From NCBI RefSeq assembly GCF_051020955.1, contig NW_027476464.1, positions 124,001 to 188,000 of the forward strand: a stretch of DNA of 64,000 bases, given 5' to 3'. Origin of the DNA: Megalopta genalis (lineage: Eukaryota; Arthropoda; Insecta; Hymenoptera; Halictidae). Below, piece by piece: positions 12,015 through 24,904 of this stretch. Positions within the stretch are counted from its first letter, which is position 1, and every line of letters begins with the position of its first letter. The notes under the pieces were generated by a model. That model was not told the origin of the DNA. It saw only the letters and a list, made by a program, of their open reading frames with translations, and searched no databases. Position numbers and translations under genes: made by a program.

Positions 12015-13816
12015 TTCGCATTGATATCAAGCTAAATCATGTGTTTCGCATGGATTTGGAACTAACACATTTGTTTCACATGCAGTTGAAGCTAAATCAT
12101 GTATATCACAAGTATTTGACGCTAAACCATTTGTTCCGTCTGTATTTGAAGCTAAGCCGTCTACTTCGCATTGATTTGAAGCTAAATCATATGTTTCGCA
12201 TGGATTCGAAACTAGCTCGTTTGTTTCGTCTGTATTTGAAGCTATATCACTTATATCGCAAGTACCTGAAGCTAAATAATTAGTGTCGCATGGATTTGAT
12301 GCTATTAGCCTTCTACTTCGAATTGATTTGAAGCTTAAACATGTGTATCGCATTGATTTGAAGCTAATTCATTTGTTTCGCACGCAGTTGAATCTAAATC
12401 ATGTTTATCACAAGTATTTGTTGCTAAACCATTTGATTCGCATGGAATTGAAAATAAACCATGTGTTTCGCTTGAATTTGAAGCTAACTCGTTTGTTTCG
12501 CATGCAGTTGAAGCTTTATCACCTTTATCCCAAGTGTTTGAAGCTCAATCATTTGTTTCGGATGGATTTGAAGCTAAACCTTCTACATCAATTTGTTTGG
12601 AAGCTAAATCATGTGTTTCGCGTGGATTTGTAGGTTACTCGGTTGTTTCGCATGCAGCTGAAGCTATATCACCTTTATCCCAAGTGTTTGAAACTCAATC
12701 ATTTGTATCGCATAGATTTGATGCTAAACCTTCTACATCGCATTGATTTGAAGCTAAATCATGTGTTTCCCATGTATTTGAAGCTAACTCGTTTGTTTCG
12801 CAAGCAGTTGTAGCTAAATAGTGTATATCACAAGTATTTGTAACTAAACCATTTGTTTCGCATGGATTTGAAGCTAAGCCCTCTACTTCGCATTGATTTG
12901 AAGCTAAACCTTCTACATCGCATTGATTTGAAGCTAACTCGTTTGTTTCGCATGCAGTTGAAGCTAAATCATGTCTTTCACAAGTATTTGAAGATGAACC
13001 ATTTGAATCGCATGGATTTGAACCTGAGCCTTCTACTTCGCACTGATTTGCAGCTACATAATGTGTTTCACATGGATTTGAAGCTAAATCATCTACATCC
13101 CATGGATTTGTTGCTAACTCGTTCGTTTCGCCTGCATTTGAAGCTATATCACTTATATCGCAAGTATTTGAAGCTAAATCATTTGTTTCGGGCGCATTTG
13201 AAGCTAAACCTTCTTCATCGCATTGATTTGAAGCTAATTCATGTGTTTCACATGGATTTGTATCTAACTCGTTTGTTTCACATGCATATGATGCTATATC
13301 ACTTATTTCGCAAGTATCTGAACCTAAATCATTTGTTTCGCATGGATTTGAAGCTAATCCATCTACATCGCATTGATTTGAAGCTAATTCAAGTGTTTCG
13401 CTTGGATTTGAAGCTAACTCGTTTGTTTCGCAGGCAGTTGTAACTAAATAATATATATCACAAGTATTTGTAGCTAAATCATTTGTTTCGCATGGCTTTG
13501 AAGCTAATCCTTCTACTTCGCATTGATTTGAAGCTAAATCATTTGTTTCGCATGGATTTGAAGCTAAACCTTCTAGATCGCATGGATTTGAAGCTAAGCC
13601 TTCTACTTCGCATTGATTTGAAGCTTAATCATGTGTTTTGCATGGATTTGAAGCTATCTCGTTTGTTTCGCCTGCAATTGAATCTATATCACATATATCA
13701 CAAGTTTTTGAAGCATAACCATTTGTTCCGCATGGATTTGAAGCAAAACCTTCTACATCTCATGGATTTGAAGCTAAATCATGCGTTTGGCATGGATTTG
13801 AAGCTAAGCCCTCTAC

Positions 13817-14860
13817 TTAGAATTGATTTGAAGCTAAATCATTTGTTTCGTATGGAATTGAAGCTACCTCGTTTGTTCCTCCAGATTTTGAAGTTATATC
13901 ACTTATATCGCAAGTATTTGAAGCTAAATCATGTGCGTCGCATGGATTTGAAGCTGAACTTTCTACATCGCATTGGTTTGAAGCTAAATCTTGTGTATCG
14001 CATGGATTTGAAGCTAAACCCTCTACATCGCATTGATTTGAAGCTAAATCATGTGTTTCCCATGTATTTGAAGCTAACTCGTTTGTTTCGCAAGCAGTTG
14101 TAGCTAAATAGTGTATATCACAAGTATTTGTAACTAAACCATTTGTTTCGCATGGATTTGAAGCTAAGCCCTCTACTTCGCATTGATTTGAAGCTAAACC
14201 TTCTACATCGCATTGATTTGAAGCTAACTCGTTTGTTTCGCATGCAGTTGAAGCTAAATCATGTCTTTCACAAGTATTTGAAGATGAACCATTTGAATCG
14301 CATGGATTTGAACCTGAGCCTTCTACTTCGCACTGATTTGCAGCTACATAATGTGTTTCGCATGGATTTGAAGCTAAATCATCTACATCCCATGGATTTG
14401 TTGCTAACTCGTTCGTTTCGCCTGCATTTGAAGCTGTATCACTTATATCGCAAGTATTTGAAGCTAAATCATGTGTTTCGATTGGATTTGAAGCTAAACC
14501 TTCTACATCGCATTGATTTGAAGCTAAATCATGTGTTTCGCATGGATTTGAAGCTAACTCGTTTGTTTCGCATGCAGTTGTAGCTAAATAATGTATATCA
14601 CAAGTATTTGTAGCTAAACCATTTGTTTCGCATGGATTTGAAGCTAAGACTTCTCCTTCGCATTGATTGGAAGCTAAATCTTGTGTTCTACATGGATTTG
14701 AAGTTAACTCGTTTGATTCGCCTGCATTTGACGCTATTTCATTTATACCGCAATTATTTGACGGCAAATAATGTGTTTCGCATGGGTTTGAAGATAAGCC
14801 TTCTACTTCGCTTTGATTTGAAGCAAAATCATGTGTCTCGCATGGATTTGGAACTAACAC
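13817..14860 (-). other. Minus-strand open decapeptide frame, 347 codons, probably not a gene
   Basis: This frame is largely a second copy of the one at 10893-12014, because the DNA beneath it (14013-14842) duplicates 10921-11750. It repeats the decapeptide L-A-S-N-x-C-E/D-x-x-D/E/G. Its stop is TAA near 13817, made by one substitution in the core of an F-type monomer (CTTAGAATTG instead of CTTCGCATTG). Homologous open frames with different stop points in the two copies argue against one maintained gene. No domain, signal peptide or membrane helix is visible. Confidence 0.15.
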
Positions 14861-16528
14861 ATTTGTTTCACATGCAGTTGAAGCTAAATCATGTATATCA
14901 CAAGTATTTGTAGCTAAACCATTTGTTTTACATGGATTTGAAGCTAAGCCTACTACTTCGCATTGATTTGAAGCTAAATCATGTGTTTCGCGTTGATTTG
15001 AAGGTAACTCGTTTGTTCCTCCTGCTTTTGAAGCTATATCACTTATATCGCAAGTATTTGTAGCTAAATCATATGTGTCGCATGGATTTGAAGCTGAACC
15101 TTCTACATCGCATTGATTTGTAGCTAGATCTTGTAAATCGCATGGATTTGAAGCTAAACCTTCTACATCGCATTGATTTGAAGCTATATCATGTGTTTTG
15201 CATGGATTTGAAGCTAACTCGTTTGTTTCGCATGCAGTTGTAGATAAATAATGTATATCACAAGTATTTGTAGCTAAACCATTTGTTTCGCATGGATTTG
15301 AAGCTAAACCTTCTACATCCCATGGATTTGAAACTAAATCATGTGTTTGGCATGGATTTGATGCTAAACCGTTCTACATCGCATTGATTTGCAGCTGAAT
15401 CATGTGTTTCGCATGGATTTGAAGCTAACTCGTTTGTGCCGCATGCAGTTGAAGGTAAATCATGTATATCACAAGTATTTGAATCTAAACCATTTGTTTC
15501 GCATGTATGTGAAGCTAAATCATGTGTTTACCATGACAATGAACCTAAATCATGTGTTGCCCATGGATTTGAAGGGTAATCATGTGTTTTGCATGGATTT
15601 GAAGCTAAGTTGATTGTATCCTCTGCATTTGAAGTTACATCATTTATATCGCAAGTATTTGAATCTAAATCATATGTGTTTCGCTTGGATTTGAAACTAA
15701 ACCTTCTACATCGCATTGATTTGCAGCTAAATCATGTGTTTGGCATTGGATTTGAAGCTAAACCTTCTACATCGCATTGATTTGCATCTGAATCATGTGT
15801 TTCGCATGGATCTGAAGCTAACTCGTTTGTTTCGCCTGCATTTGAAGCTATATCACTTATATTCGCAAGTATTTGATGCTAAATCATTCGTTTCGCATCG
15901 ATTTGAAGCTAAGCCTTTTACTTCGCATTGATTTGAAGTTAAATCATGTGTTTCCCTTGGATTTGAAGCTGAATCGTTTTTTTCTCATGCAGTTGAATCT
16001 ATCTCATTTATATCGCAAGTATCTGAAGCTAAATCATTTGTTTCTTATGGATTTGAAGCTAAACCTCCTACATCCCATGGATTTGAAGCTAAATCAAGTG
16101 TTTGGCATGGATTTGAAGCTAAACCTTCTACATCGCAATGATTTGCAGCTGAATCATGTGTTTCGCATGGATTTGAGGCTAAAGCGTTTGTGTCGCATGC
16201 ACTTGAAGCTAAATCATGTATATCACAAGTATTTGAATCTAAACCATTTGATTCGCATGGGATTTGATGCTAAGCCTTCTACTTCACACTGATTTGAAGC
16301 TAAATCATGTGTTTCGCATGGATTTGAAGCTAACTCGTTCGTTTCGCCTGTATTTGAATCTATTTCACTTATATCGCAAGTATTTGAAGCTAAGTCATAT
16401 GTTTCGCTTGGATTTGAAGCTAAACCTTCTACATCGCATTGATTTGAAGCTAAATCGTGTGTTTCGCATGGATTTGATGCAAACTCGTTTGTTTCGCATG
16501 CAGTTGTAGCTAAATAATGTATATCACA

Positions 16529-17838
16529 AGTATTTGTAGCTAAACCATTTGTTTCGCATGGATTTGAAGCTATCCCATCTACTTCGCATTGATTTGAAGC
16601 TAAATCATTTGTTTCGCATAGAATTGAAGCTACCTCGTTTGTTCCTCCTGCTTTTGAAGCTATATCACTTATATCGCAAGTATTTGAAGCTAAATCATAT
16701 GTGTCACATGGATTTGAAGCTGAACCTTCTACATCGCATTGATTTGAAGCTAAATCTTGTGTATCGCATGGATTTGAAGCTAAACCTTCTCCATCGCATT
16801 TATTTGCAGCTGAATCTTGTGATTCGCATGGATTTGAAGCTAACTCGTTCGTTTCGCCTGTATTTGAATCTATATCACTTATATCGCAAGTATTTGAAGC
16901 TAACTCATGTGTTTCGCGTGGATTTGAAGGTAACTCGTTTGTTTCGCATGCAGTTGTAGCTTAATAATGTATATCACAAGTATCTGTAGCTAAACCATTT
17001 GATTCGCATGGATTTGAAGCTAAGCCTTCTACTTCGCATTGATTTGAAGCTAAATCATTTGTTTCGCATGGAATTGAAGCTACCTCGTTTGTTCCTCCAG
17101 CTTTTGAAGCTATATCACTTATATCGCAAGTATTTGAAGCTAAATCATATGTGTCGCATGCATTTGAAGCTGAACCTTCTACATCGCATTGATTTGAAGC
17201 TAAATCTTGTGTATCGCATGGATTTGAAGCTAAACTTTCTACATCGCATTGATTTGCAACTAAATCAAGTGTTTCGCATGGATTTGAAGGTAACTCGTCT
17301 GTTTTGCATGCAGTTGAAGCTACACCACCTATATCCCAAGTGTTTGAAGCTAATTCATGTGTTTCGCATGGATTTGAAGCTAACTCGTTTGTTTCGCATG
17401 CAGTTGTAGCTAATTAATGTATATCACAAGTATTTGTAGCTAAACCATTTGTTTCGCATGGATTTGAAGCTAAGCCTTCTACTTCGCATTGATTTGAAGC
17501 TAAATCATTTGTTTCGCATGGATTTGAAGCTAAACCTTCTAGATCGCATGGATTTGAAGCTAATCCTTCTACATCGCATTGATTTGCAGCTAAATCATGT
17601 GTTTCGCATGGATTTGAAGCTAACTCGTTCGTTGCGCCTGTATTTGAATCTATTTCACTTATATCGCAAGTATTTGAAGCTAAGTCATATGTTTCGCTTG
17701 GATTTGAAGCTAAACCTTCTACATCGCATTGATTTGAAGCTAAATCGTGTGTTTCGCATGGATTTGATGCAAACTCGTTTGTTTCGCATGCAGTTGTAGC
17801 TAAATAATGTATATCACAAGTATTTGTAGCTAAACCAT
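16529..17838. repeat. Successive HORs of 450, 450 and 390 bp
   Basis: Matching starts of the same monomer series (TTTGTTTCGCATGGATTTGA followed by an F or F-like core and the D/ACCTCG series) fall near 16549, 16999, 17449 and 17839, giving spacings of 450, 450 and 390 bp (15, 15 and 13 monomers). The third unit differs by the monomer ACCTTCTAGATCGCATGG in place of the ACCTCGTTTGTTCC marker. The segment 17641-17838 repeats 16351-16548 at an offset of 1290 bp. Every spacing is a whole number of monomers. Confidence 0.75.
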
Positions 17839-20800
17839 TTGTTTCGCATGGATTTGAAGCTATCCCATCTACTTCGCATTGATTTGAAGCTAAATCATTT
17901 GTTTCGCATGGATTTGAAGCTAAACCTTCTAGATCGCATGGATTTGAAGCTAATCCTTCTACATCGCATTGATTTGCAGCTAAATCATGTGTTTCGCATG
18001 GATTTGAAGCTAACTCGTTCGTTGCGCATGCAGTTAAATCTAAATAACGTATATCACAAGTATTTGAAGCTAAACCATTTGTTTCGCATAGATTTGAAGC
18101 TAAGCCTTCTACTTCGCATTAATCGGAAGCTAAATCACGTGTTTTCATGGATTTGAAGCTAAACCTTCTACATCGCATTGATTTGAACCTAAATCATGTG
18201 TTTCGCATGGATTTGAAGCTAACTCGTTTGTTTCGCATGCAGTTGAAGCTAAATCATGTCTTTCTCAAGTATTTGGAGATGAACCATTTGAATCGCATTG
18301 ATTTGAATATGAGCCTACTACTTCGCACTGATTTGCAGCTAAATAATGTGTTTCGCATGGATTTGAAGCTAACTCGTTTCTTTCGCATGCAGTTGTAGCT
18401 AAATAATGTATATCACAAGCATTTGTAGCTTATCCATTTGTTTCGCATGGATTTGAAGCTAAGCCTTCTACTTCGCATTGATTTGAAGCTAAATCATCTG
18501 TTTCACTTGGATTTGAAGCTAACACGTTTGTATCACATGCAGTTGAAGCAAAATCATGTATTTCGCATGGATCTGAAGCTAACTCGTTTGTTTCGCCTGC
18601 ATTTGAAGCTATATCTCTTATATTCGCAAGTATTTGATGCTAAATCATTCGTTTCGCATGGATTTGAAGCTAACCCTCTTACTTCGCATTGATTTGAAGT
18701 TAAATCATGTGCTTCGCGTTGATTTGAAGGTAACTCGTTTGTTTCGCATGCAGTTGAAGCTATATCACCTATATCCCAAGTGTTTGAAACACAATCATTT
18801 GTTTCGCATGGATTTGAATCTAAACCTTCTACATCGCATTGCTTTGAAGCTAAATCGTGTGTTTCGCATGGATTTGAAGCTAAGCCTTCTACTTCGCACT
18901 GTTTTGAAGCTTAATCATGTGTGTTGCATGGATTTGAAGCTATCTCGTTTGTTTCGCCAGCAGTTGAATCTATATCACTTATATCACAAGTTTTTGAAGC
19001 ATAACCATATGTTCCGCACGGATTTGAAGCTACGCCTTCTACTTCGCATTGATTTGGAGCTAAATCATGTGTTTGGCATGGATTTGAAGCTAAACCTTCT
19101 TCATCGCAATGATTTGCAGCTGAAGCATGTGTTTCGCATGGATTTGAAGCTAACTCGTTTGTGTCGCATGTAGTTGAAGCTAAATTATGTATATCACAAG
19201 TATTTGAATCTAAACCATTTGATTCGCATGGGATTTGATGCTAAGCCTTCTATTTCACACTGATTTGAAGCTAAATCATGTGTTTCGCATGGATTTGATG
19301 CTAACTCGTTTGTTTCGCATGCAGTTGTAGCTAAATAATGTAGATCACAAGTTTTTGTAGCTAAACCATTTGTTTCGCATGGATTTGAAGCTAAGCCTTC
19401 TACTTCGCATTGATTTGATGCTAAATCATTTGTTTCGCATGGATTTGAAGCTAAACCTTCTACTTCGCATTGATTTGATGCTAAATCATTTGTTTCGCAT
19501 GGATTTGAAGCTAAACCTTCTACATCGCATTGATTTGGAGCTAAATCATGTGTTTGGCATGGATTTGAAGCTAAACCTTCTACATCGTATTGAGTTGCAT
19601 CTGAATCATGTGTTTCGCATGGATTTGAAGCTAACTCGTTTGAGTCGCATGCAGTTGAAGGTAAATCATGTATATCACAAGTATTTGAATCTAAACCATT
19701 TGTTTCGCATGTATGTGAAGCTAAACCATGTGTTTACCATGACAATGAACCTAAATCATGTGTTCCCCATGGATTTGAAGCATAATCATGTGTTTTGCAT
19801 GGATTTGAAGCTAACTTGATTGTATCCTCTGCATTTGAAGTTACTTCATTTATATCGCAAGTATTTTAAGCTAAATCATATGTGTTTCGCATGGATTTGA
19901 AGCTAATTCCTCTACTTCGCATTTATTTGAAGCTCAATCATTTGTTTTGCATGGATTTGAAGCTAAACCTTCTACATCGCATAGATTTGCAGCTATATCA
20001 TGTGTTTCGCATGGATTTGGAGCTAAATGATTTGTTTCACATGGATTTGAAGCTAACTCGTTTGTTTCGTCAGCATTTGAAGCTATATCACTTTTATCGC
20101 AAGTATTTGAAGCTAAATCATTTATAACGCGCAGATTTGAAGCTAAACCGTCTTCATATCATTGATTTGAAGCTAAATCAAGTGTTTCGCGTGGACTTGA
20201 AGCAAACTCGTTGATTTCGCATGCAGTTGAAGCCAAATTATGTATATCGTAAGTATCTGAAGCTAATCCCTTTGTTCCGCTTGGATTTGAAGCTAAGCCT
20301 TCTATTTCGCATTGATTAGAAGCTAAATCATGTGTTTCACATAGATTCGTAGCTAACCCGTTTGTTTCGTCAGCATTTGAAGCTATATCACTTATATCGC
20401 AAGCATCTGAAGCTAAATCATTTGTTTCGCATGGATTTGAAGCTAACTCGATTGTTTCTTCTGCATTTGAAGCTATATCACTAATATCGAGAGTATTTGA
20501 AGCTAAATCATTTGTTTCGCACAGATTTGAAGCTAAACCTTCTACATCGCATTCATTTGAAGATAAATCATGTGTTTCGCATTGATCTGAAGCTAACTCG
20601 TTTGTTTCGCCTGTATTTGAAGCTACATCACTTATATTCGCAAGTATTTGAAGCTAAATCTTTCGTTTCGCATGGATTTGAAGCTAAGACATCCAGATCG
20701 CATTGATTTGATGTTAAATCATGATTTTCGCATGGTTTAGAAGCTAACTGGTTTGTTTAGCCTGCATTTGTAGCTATATTATTTATATCGCAAGTATTTG

Positions 20801-20990
20801 AAGCTAAATGATTTCCTTCTCATGGATTTGAAATCAACCTTCTAGATCGCATTGATTTGAATCTAACTCACGTGTTTCGCGTGGATTTGAAGGTAACTCG
20901 TTTGTTTCGCATGCAGTTGAAAATATACCACCTATATCCCAAGTGTTTGAAGCTCAATCATTTGTTTTGCATGGATTTGATGCTAAACCT
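17449..20990. repeat. Segmental duplication with 23485-26276
   Basis: This stretch aligns with 23485-26276 in three steps: offset 6036 bp at the left (17449 to 23485), about 5647 bp near 18398 and 5286 bp from about 18840 onward. The earlier copy therefore carries two extra blocks of roughly 390 and 361 bp. The 5286-bp part is the longest near-identical pair in the left half and includes the 60-bp dimer at 19381-19500. This is block duplication followed by monomer-unit gains or losses. Confidence 0.8.
19381..19500. repeat. Local 60-bp dimer repeated twice
   Basis: Bases 19381-19440 and 19441-19500 differ by one base (AAGCC against AAACC). Each joins an F/E-type monomer to a D-type monomer that starts TTTGATGCTAAATC. 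The same dimer pair recurs near 24667-24786 within the 5286-bp duplication. This is a very local slippage or exchange event inside the longer HOR. Confidence 0.8.
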
Positions 20991-22890
20991 TCTATATCGC
21001 ATTGATTTGAAGCTAAATCATATGTTTCGCATGGATTTGAAGCTAACCCTTTTGTTTCGCCTGCATTTGAAGCTATATCACTTATATTGCAAGTAATTGA
21101 AGCTAAATCTTTCGTTTCGCATGGATTTGAAGCTAACTCGTTTGAGTCGCATGCAGTTGAAGGTAAATCATGTATATCACAAGTATTTGAATCTAAACCA
21201 TTTGTTTCGCATGTATGTGAAGCTAAATCATGTGTTTACCATGACAATGAACCTAAATCATGTGTTGCCCATGGATTTGAAGCTTAATCATGTGTTTTGC
21301 ATGGATTTGAAGCTAACTTGATTGTATCCTCTGCATTTGAAGTTACTTCATTTATATCGCAAGTATTTTAAGCTAAATCATATGTGTTTCGCATGGATTT
21401 GAAGCTAATTCCTCTACTTCGCATTTATTTGAAGCTAAATCATTTCTTTCGCATGGATTTGAAGCTAGACCTTCTACATCGCATAGATTTGCAGCTATAT
21501 CATGTGTTTCGCATGGATTTGGAGCTAAATGATTTGTTTCACATGGATTTGAAGCTAACTCGTTTGTTTCGTCAGCATTTGAAGCTATATCACTTTTATC
21601 GCAAGTATTTGAAGCTAAATCATTTATAACGCGCAGATTTGAAGCTAAACCTTCTTCATATCATTGATTTGAATCTAAATCAAGTGTTTCGCGTGGACTT
21701 GAAGCTAACTCGTTGATTTCGCATGCAGTTGAAGCCAAATTATGTATATCGTAAGTATCTGAAACTAATCCCTTTGTTCCGCTTGGATTTGAAGCTAAGC
21801 CTTCTATTTCGCATTGATTAGAAGCTAAATCATGTGTTTCACATAGATTCGTAGCTAACCCGTTTGTTTCGTCAGCATTTGAAGCTATATCACTTATATC
21901 GCAAGCATCTGAAGCTAAATCATTTGTTTCGCATGGATTTGAAGCTAACACGATTGTTTCTTCTGCATTTGAAGCTATATCACTAATATCGAGAGTATTT
22001 GAAGCTAAATCATTTGTTTCGCACAGATTTGAAGCTAAACCTTCTACATCGCATTCATTTGAAGATAAATCATGTGTTTCGCATTGATCTGAAGCTAACT
22101 CGTTTGTTTCGCCTGTATTTGAAGCTACATCACTTATATTCGCAAGTATTTGAAGCTAAATCTTTCGTTTCGCATGGATTTGAAGCTAAGACATCCAGAT
22201 CGCATTGATTTGATGCTAAATCATGATTTTCGCATGGTTTAGAAGCTAACTGGTTTGTTTAGCCTGCATTTGTAGCTATATCATTTATATCGCAAGTATT
22301 TGAAGCTAAATGATTTCCTTCTCATGGATTTGAAGATCAACCTTCTAGATCGCATTGATTTGAATCTAACTCATGTGTTTCGCGTGGATTTGAAGGTAAC
22401 TCGTCTGTTTCGCATGCAGTTGAAAATATACCACCTATATCCCAAGTGTTTGAAGCTCAATCATTTGTTTTGCATGGATTTGAAGCTAAACCTTCTACAT
22501 CGCATTGATTTGAAGCTAAATCATATGTTTCGCATGGATTTGAAGCTAACCCTTTTGTTTCGCCTGCATTTGAAGCTATATCACTTATATTGCAAGTAAT
22601 TGAAGCTAAATCTTTCGTTTCGCATGGATTTGAAGCTAACTCGTTTGAGTCGCATGCAGTTGAAGGTAAATCATGTATATCACAAGTATTTGAATCTAAA
22701 CCATTTGTTTCGCATGTATGTGAAGCTAAATCATGTGTTTACCATGACAATGAACCTAAATCATGTGTTGCCCATGGATTTGAAGCTTAATCATGTGTTT
22801 TGCTTGGATTTGAAGCTAACTTGATTGTATCCTCTGCATTTGAAGTTACTTCATTTATATCGCAAGTATTTTAAGCTAAATCATATGTGT
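19619..22890. repeat. ~1,502-bp HOR, two full copies and a partial third
   Basis: The marker CTAACTCGTTTGAGTCGC occurs at 19631, 21133 and 22636, giving spacings of 1502 and 1503 bp (50 monomers plus 2-3 extra bases from 31-bp units). Each copy also carries the unusual string TTTACCATGACAATGAACC (near 19733, 21235 and 22738) and the irregular monomer TGATTTCCTTCTCATGG (20809 and 22311). The third copy breaks off at about 22890. Copies differ by only scattered substitutions, so amplification is fairly recent. Confidence 0.88.
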
Positions 22891-24904
22891 TTCGCATAGA
22901 TTTGAAGCTAAGCTTTCTAATTCGCATTGATTTGAAGCTAAATCGTCTGTTTCGCATAGAACTGAAGCTACCTCGTTTTTTCCTCCTGCTTTTGAAGCTA
23001 TATCACTTATATCGCAAGTATTTGAAGCTAAATCATATGTGTCGCATGGATTTGAAGCTGAACCTACTACATCGCATGATTTAAAGCAAATCTTGTGTAT
23101 CGCATGGATTTGAAGCTAAACCTTCTACATCGCATTGATTTGAAGCTAAATCATGTGTTTCGCATGGATTTGAAGCTAACTCGTTTGTCTCGCATGCAGT
23201 TGTAGCTTAATAACTTATATCAAAAGCATTTGTAGCTTATCCATTTGTTTCTCATGGATTTGAAGTTAAGCCTTCTACTTCGCATTGATTTGAAGCTAAA
23301 TCATTTGTTTCGCCTGGATTTGAAGGTAACTCGTCTGTTTTGCATGCAGTTGAAGCTACACCACCTATATCCCAAGTGTTTGAAGCTAAATCATGTGTTT
23401 CGCATGGATTTGAAGCTAACTCGTTTGTTTCGCATGCAGTTGTAGCTAATTAATGTATATCACAAGTATTTGTAGCTAAACCATTTGTTTCGCATGGATT
23501 TGAAGCTAAGCCTTCTACTTCGCATTGATTTGAAGCTAAATCATTTGTTTCGGATAGATTTGAAGCTAAACCTTCTAGATCGCATGGATTTGGAGCTAAT
23601 CCTTCTACATCGCATTGATTTGCAGCTAAATCATGTGCTTCGCATGGATTTGAAGCTAACTCGTTCGTTGCGCATGCAGTTAAATCTAAATAACGTATAT
23701 CACAAGTATTTGAAGCTAAACCATTTGTTTCGCATAGATTTCAAGCTAAGCCTTCTACTTCGCATTAATAGGAAGCTAAATCACGTGTTTTGCATGGATT
23801 TGAAGCTAAACCTTCTACATCGCATTGATTTGAACCTAAATCATGTGTTTCGCATGGATTTGAAGCTAACTCGTTTGTTTCGCATGCAGTTGAAGCTAAA
23901 TCATGTCTTTCTCAAGTATTTGAAGATGAACCATTTGAATCGCATTGATTTGAATATGAGCCTACTACATCGCACTGATTTGCAGCTAAATAATGTGTTT
24001 CGCATGGATTTGAAGCTAACTCGTTTCTTTCGCATGCAGTTGTAGCTAAATAATGTATATCACAAGCATTTGTAGCTTATCCATTTGTTTCGCATGGATT
24101 TGAATCTAAGCCTTCTACTTCGCATTGCTTTGAAGCTAAATCGTGTGTTTCGCATGGATTTGAAGCTAAGCCTTCTACTTCGCATTGTTTTGAAGCTTAA
24201 TCATGTGTGTTGCATGGATTTGAAGCTATCTCGTTTGTTTCGCCTGCAGTTGAATCTATATCACTTATATCACAAGTTTTTGAAGCATAACCATATGTTC
24301 CGCACGGATTTGAAGCTACGCCTTCTACTTCGCATTGATTTGGAGCTAAATCATGTGTTTGGCATGGATTTGAAGCTAAACCTTCTACATCGCAATGATT
24401 TGCAGCTGAAACATGTGTTTCGCATGGATTTGAAGCTAACTCGTTTGTGTCGCATGTAGTTGAAGCTAAATCATGTATATCACAAGTATTTGAATCTAAA
24501 CCATTTGATTCGCATGGGATTTGATGCTAAGCCTTCTATTTCACACTGATTTGAAGCTAAATCATGTGTTTCGCATGGATTTGAAGCTAACTCGTTTGTT
24601 TCGCATGCAGTTGTAGCTAAATAATGTAGATCACAAGTTTTTGTAGCTAAACCATTTGTTTCGCATGGATTTGAAGCTAAGCCTTCTACTTCGCATTGAT
24701 TTGATGCTAAATCATTTGTTTCGCATGGATTTGAAGCTAAACCTTCTACTTCGCATTGATTTGATGCTAAATCATTTGTTTCGCATGGATTTGAAGCTAA
24801 ACCTTCTACATCGCATTGATTTGGAGCTAAATCATGTGTTTGGCATGGATTTGAAGCTAAACCTTCTACATCGTATTGAGTTGCATCTGAATCATGTGTT
24901 TCGC

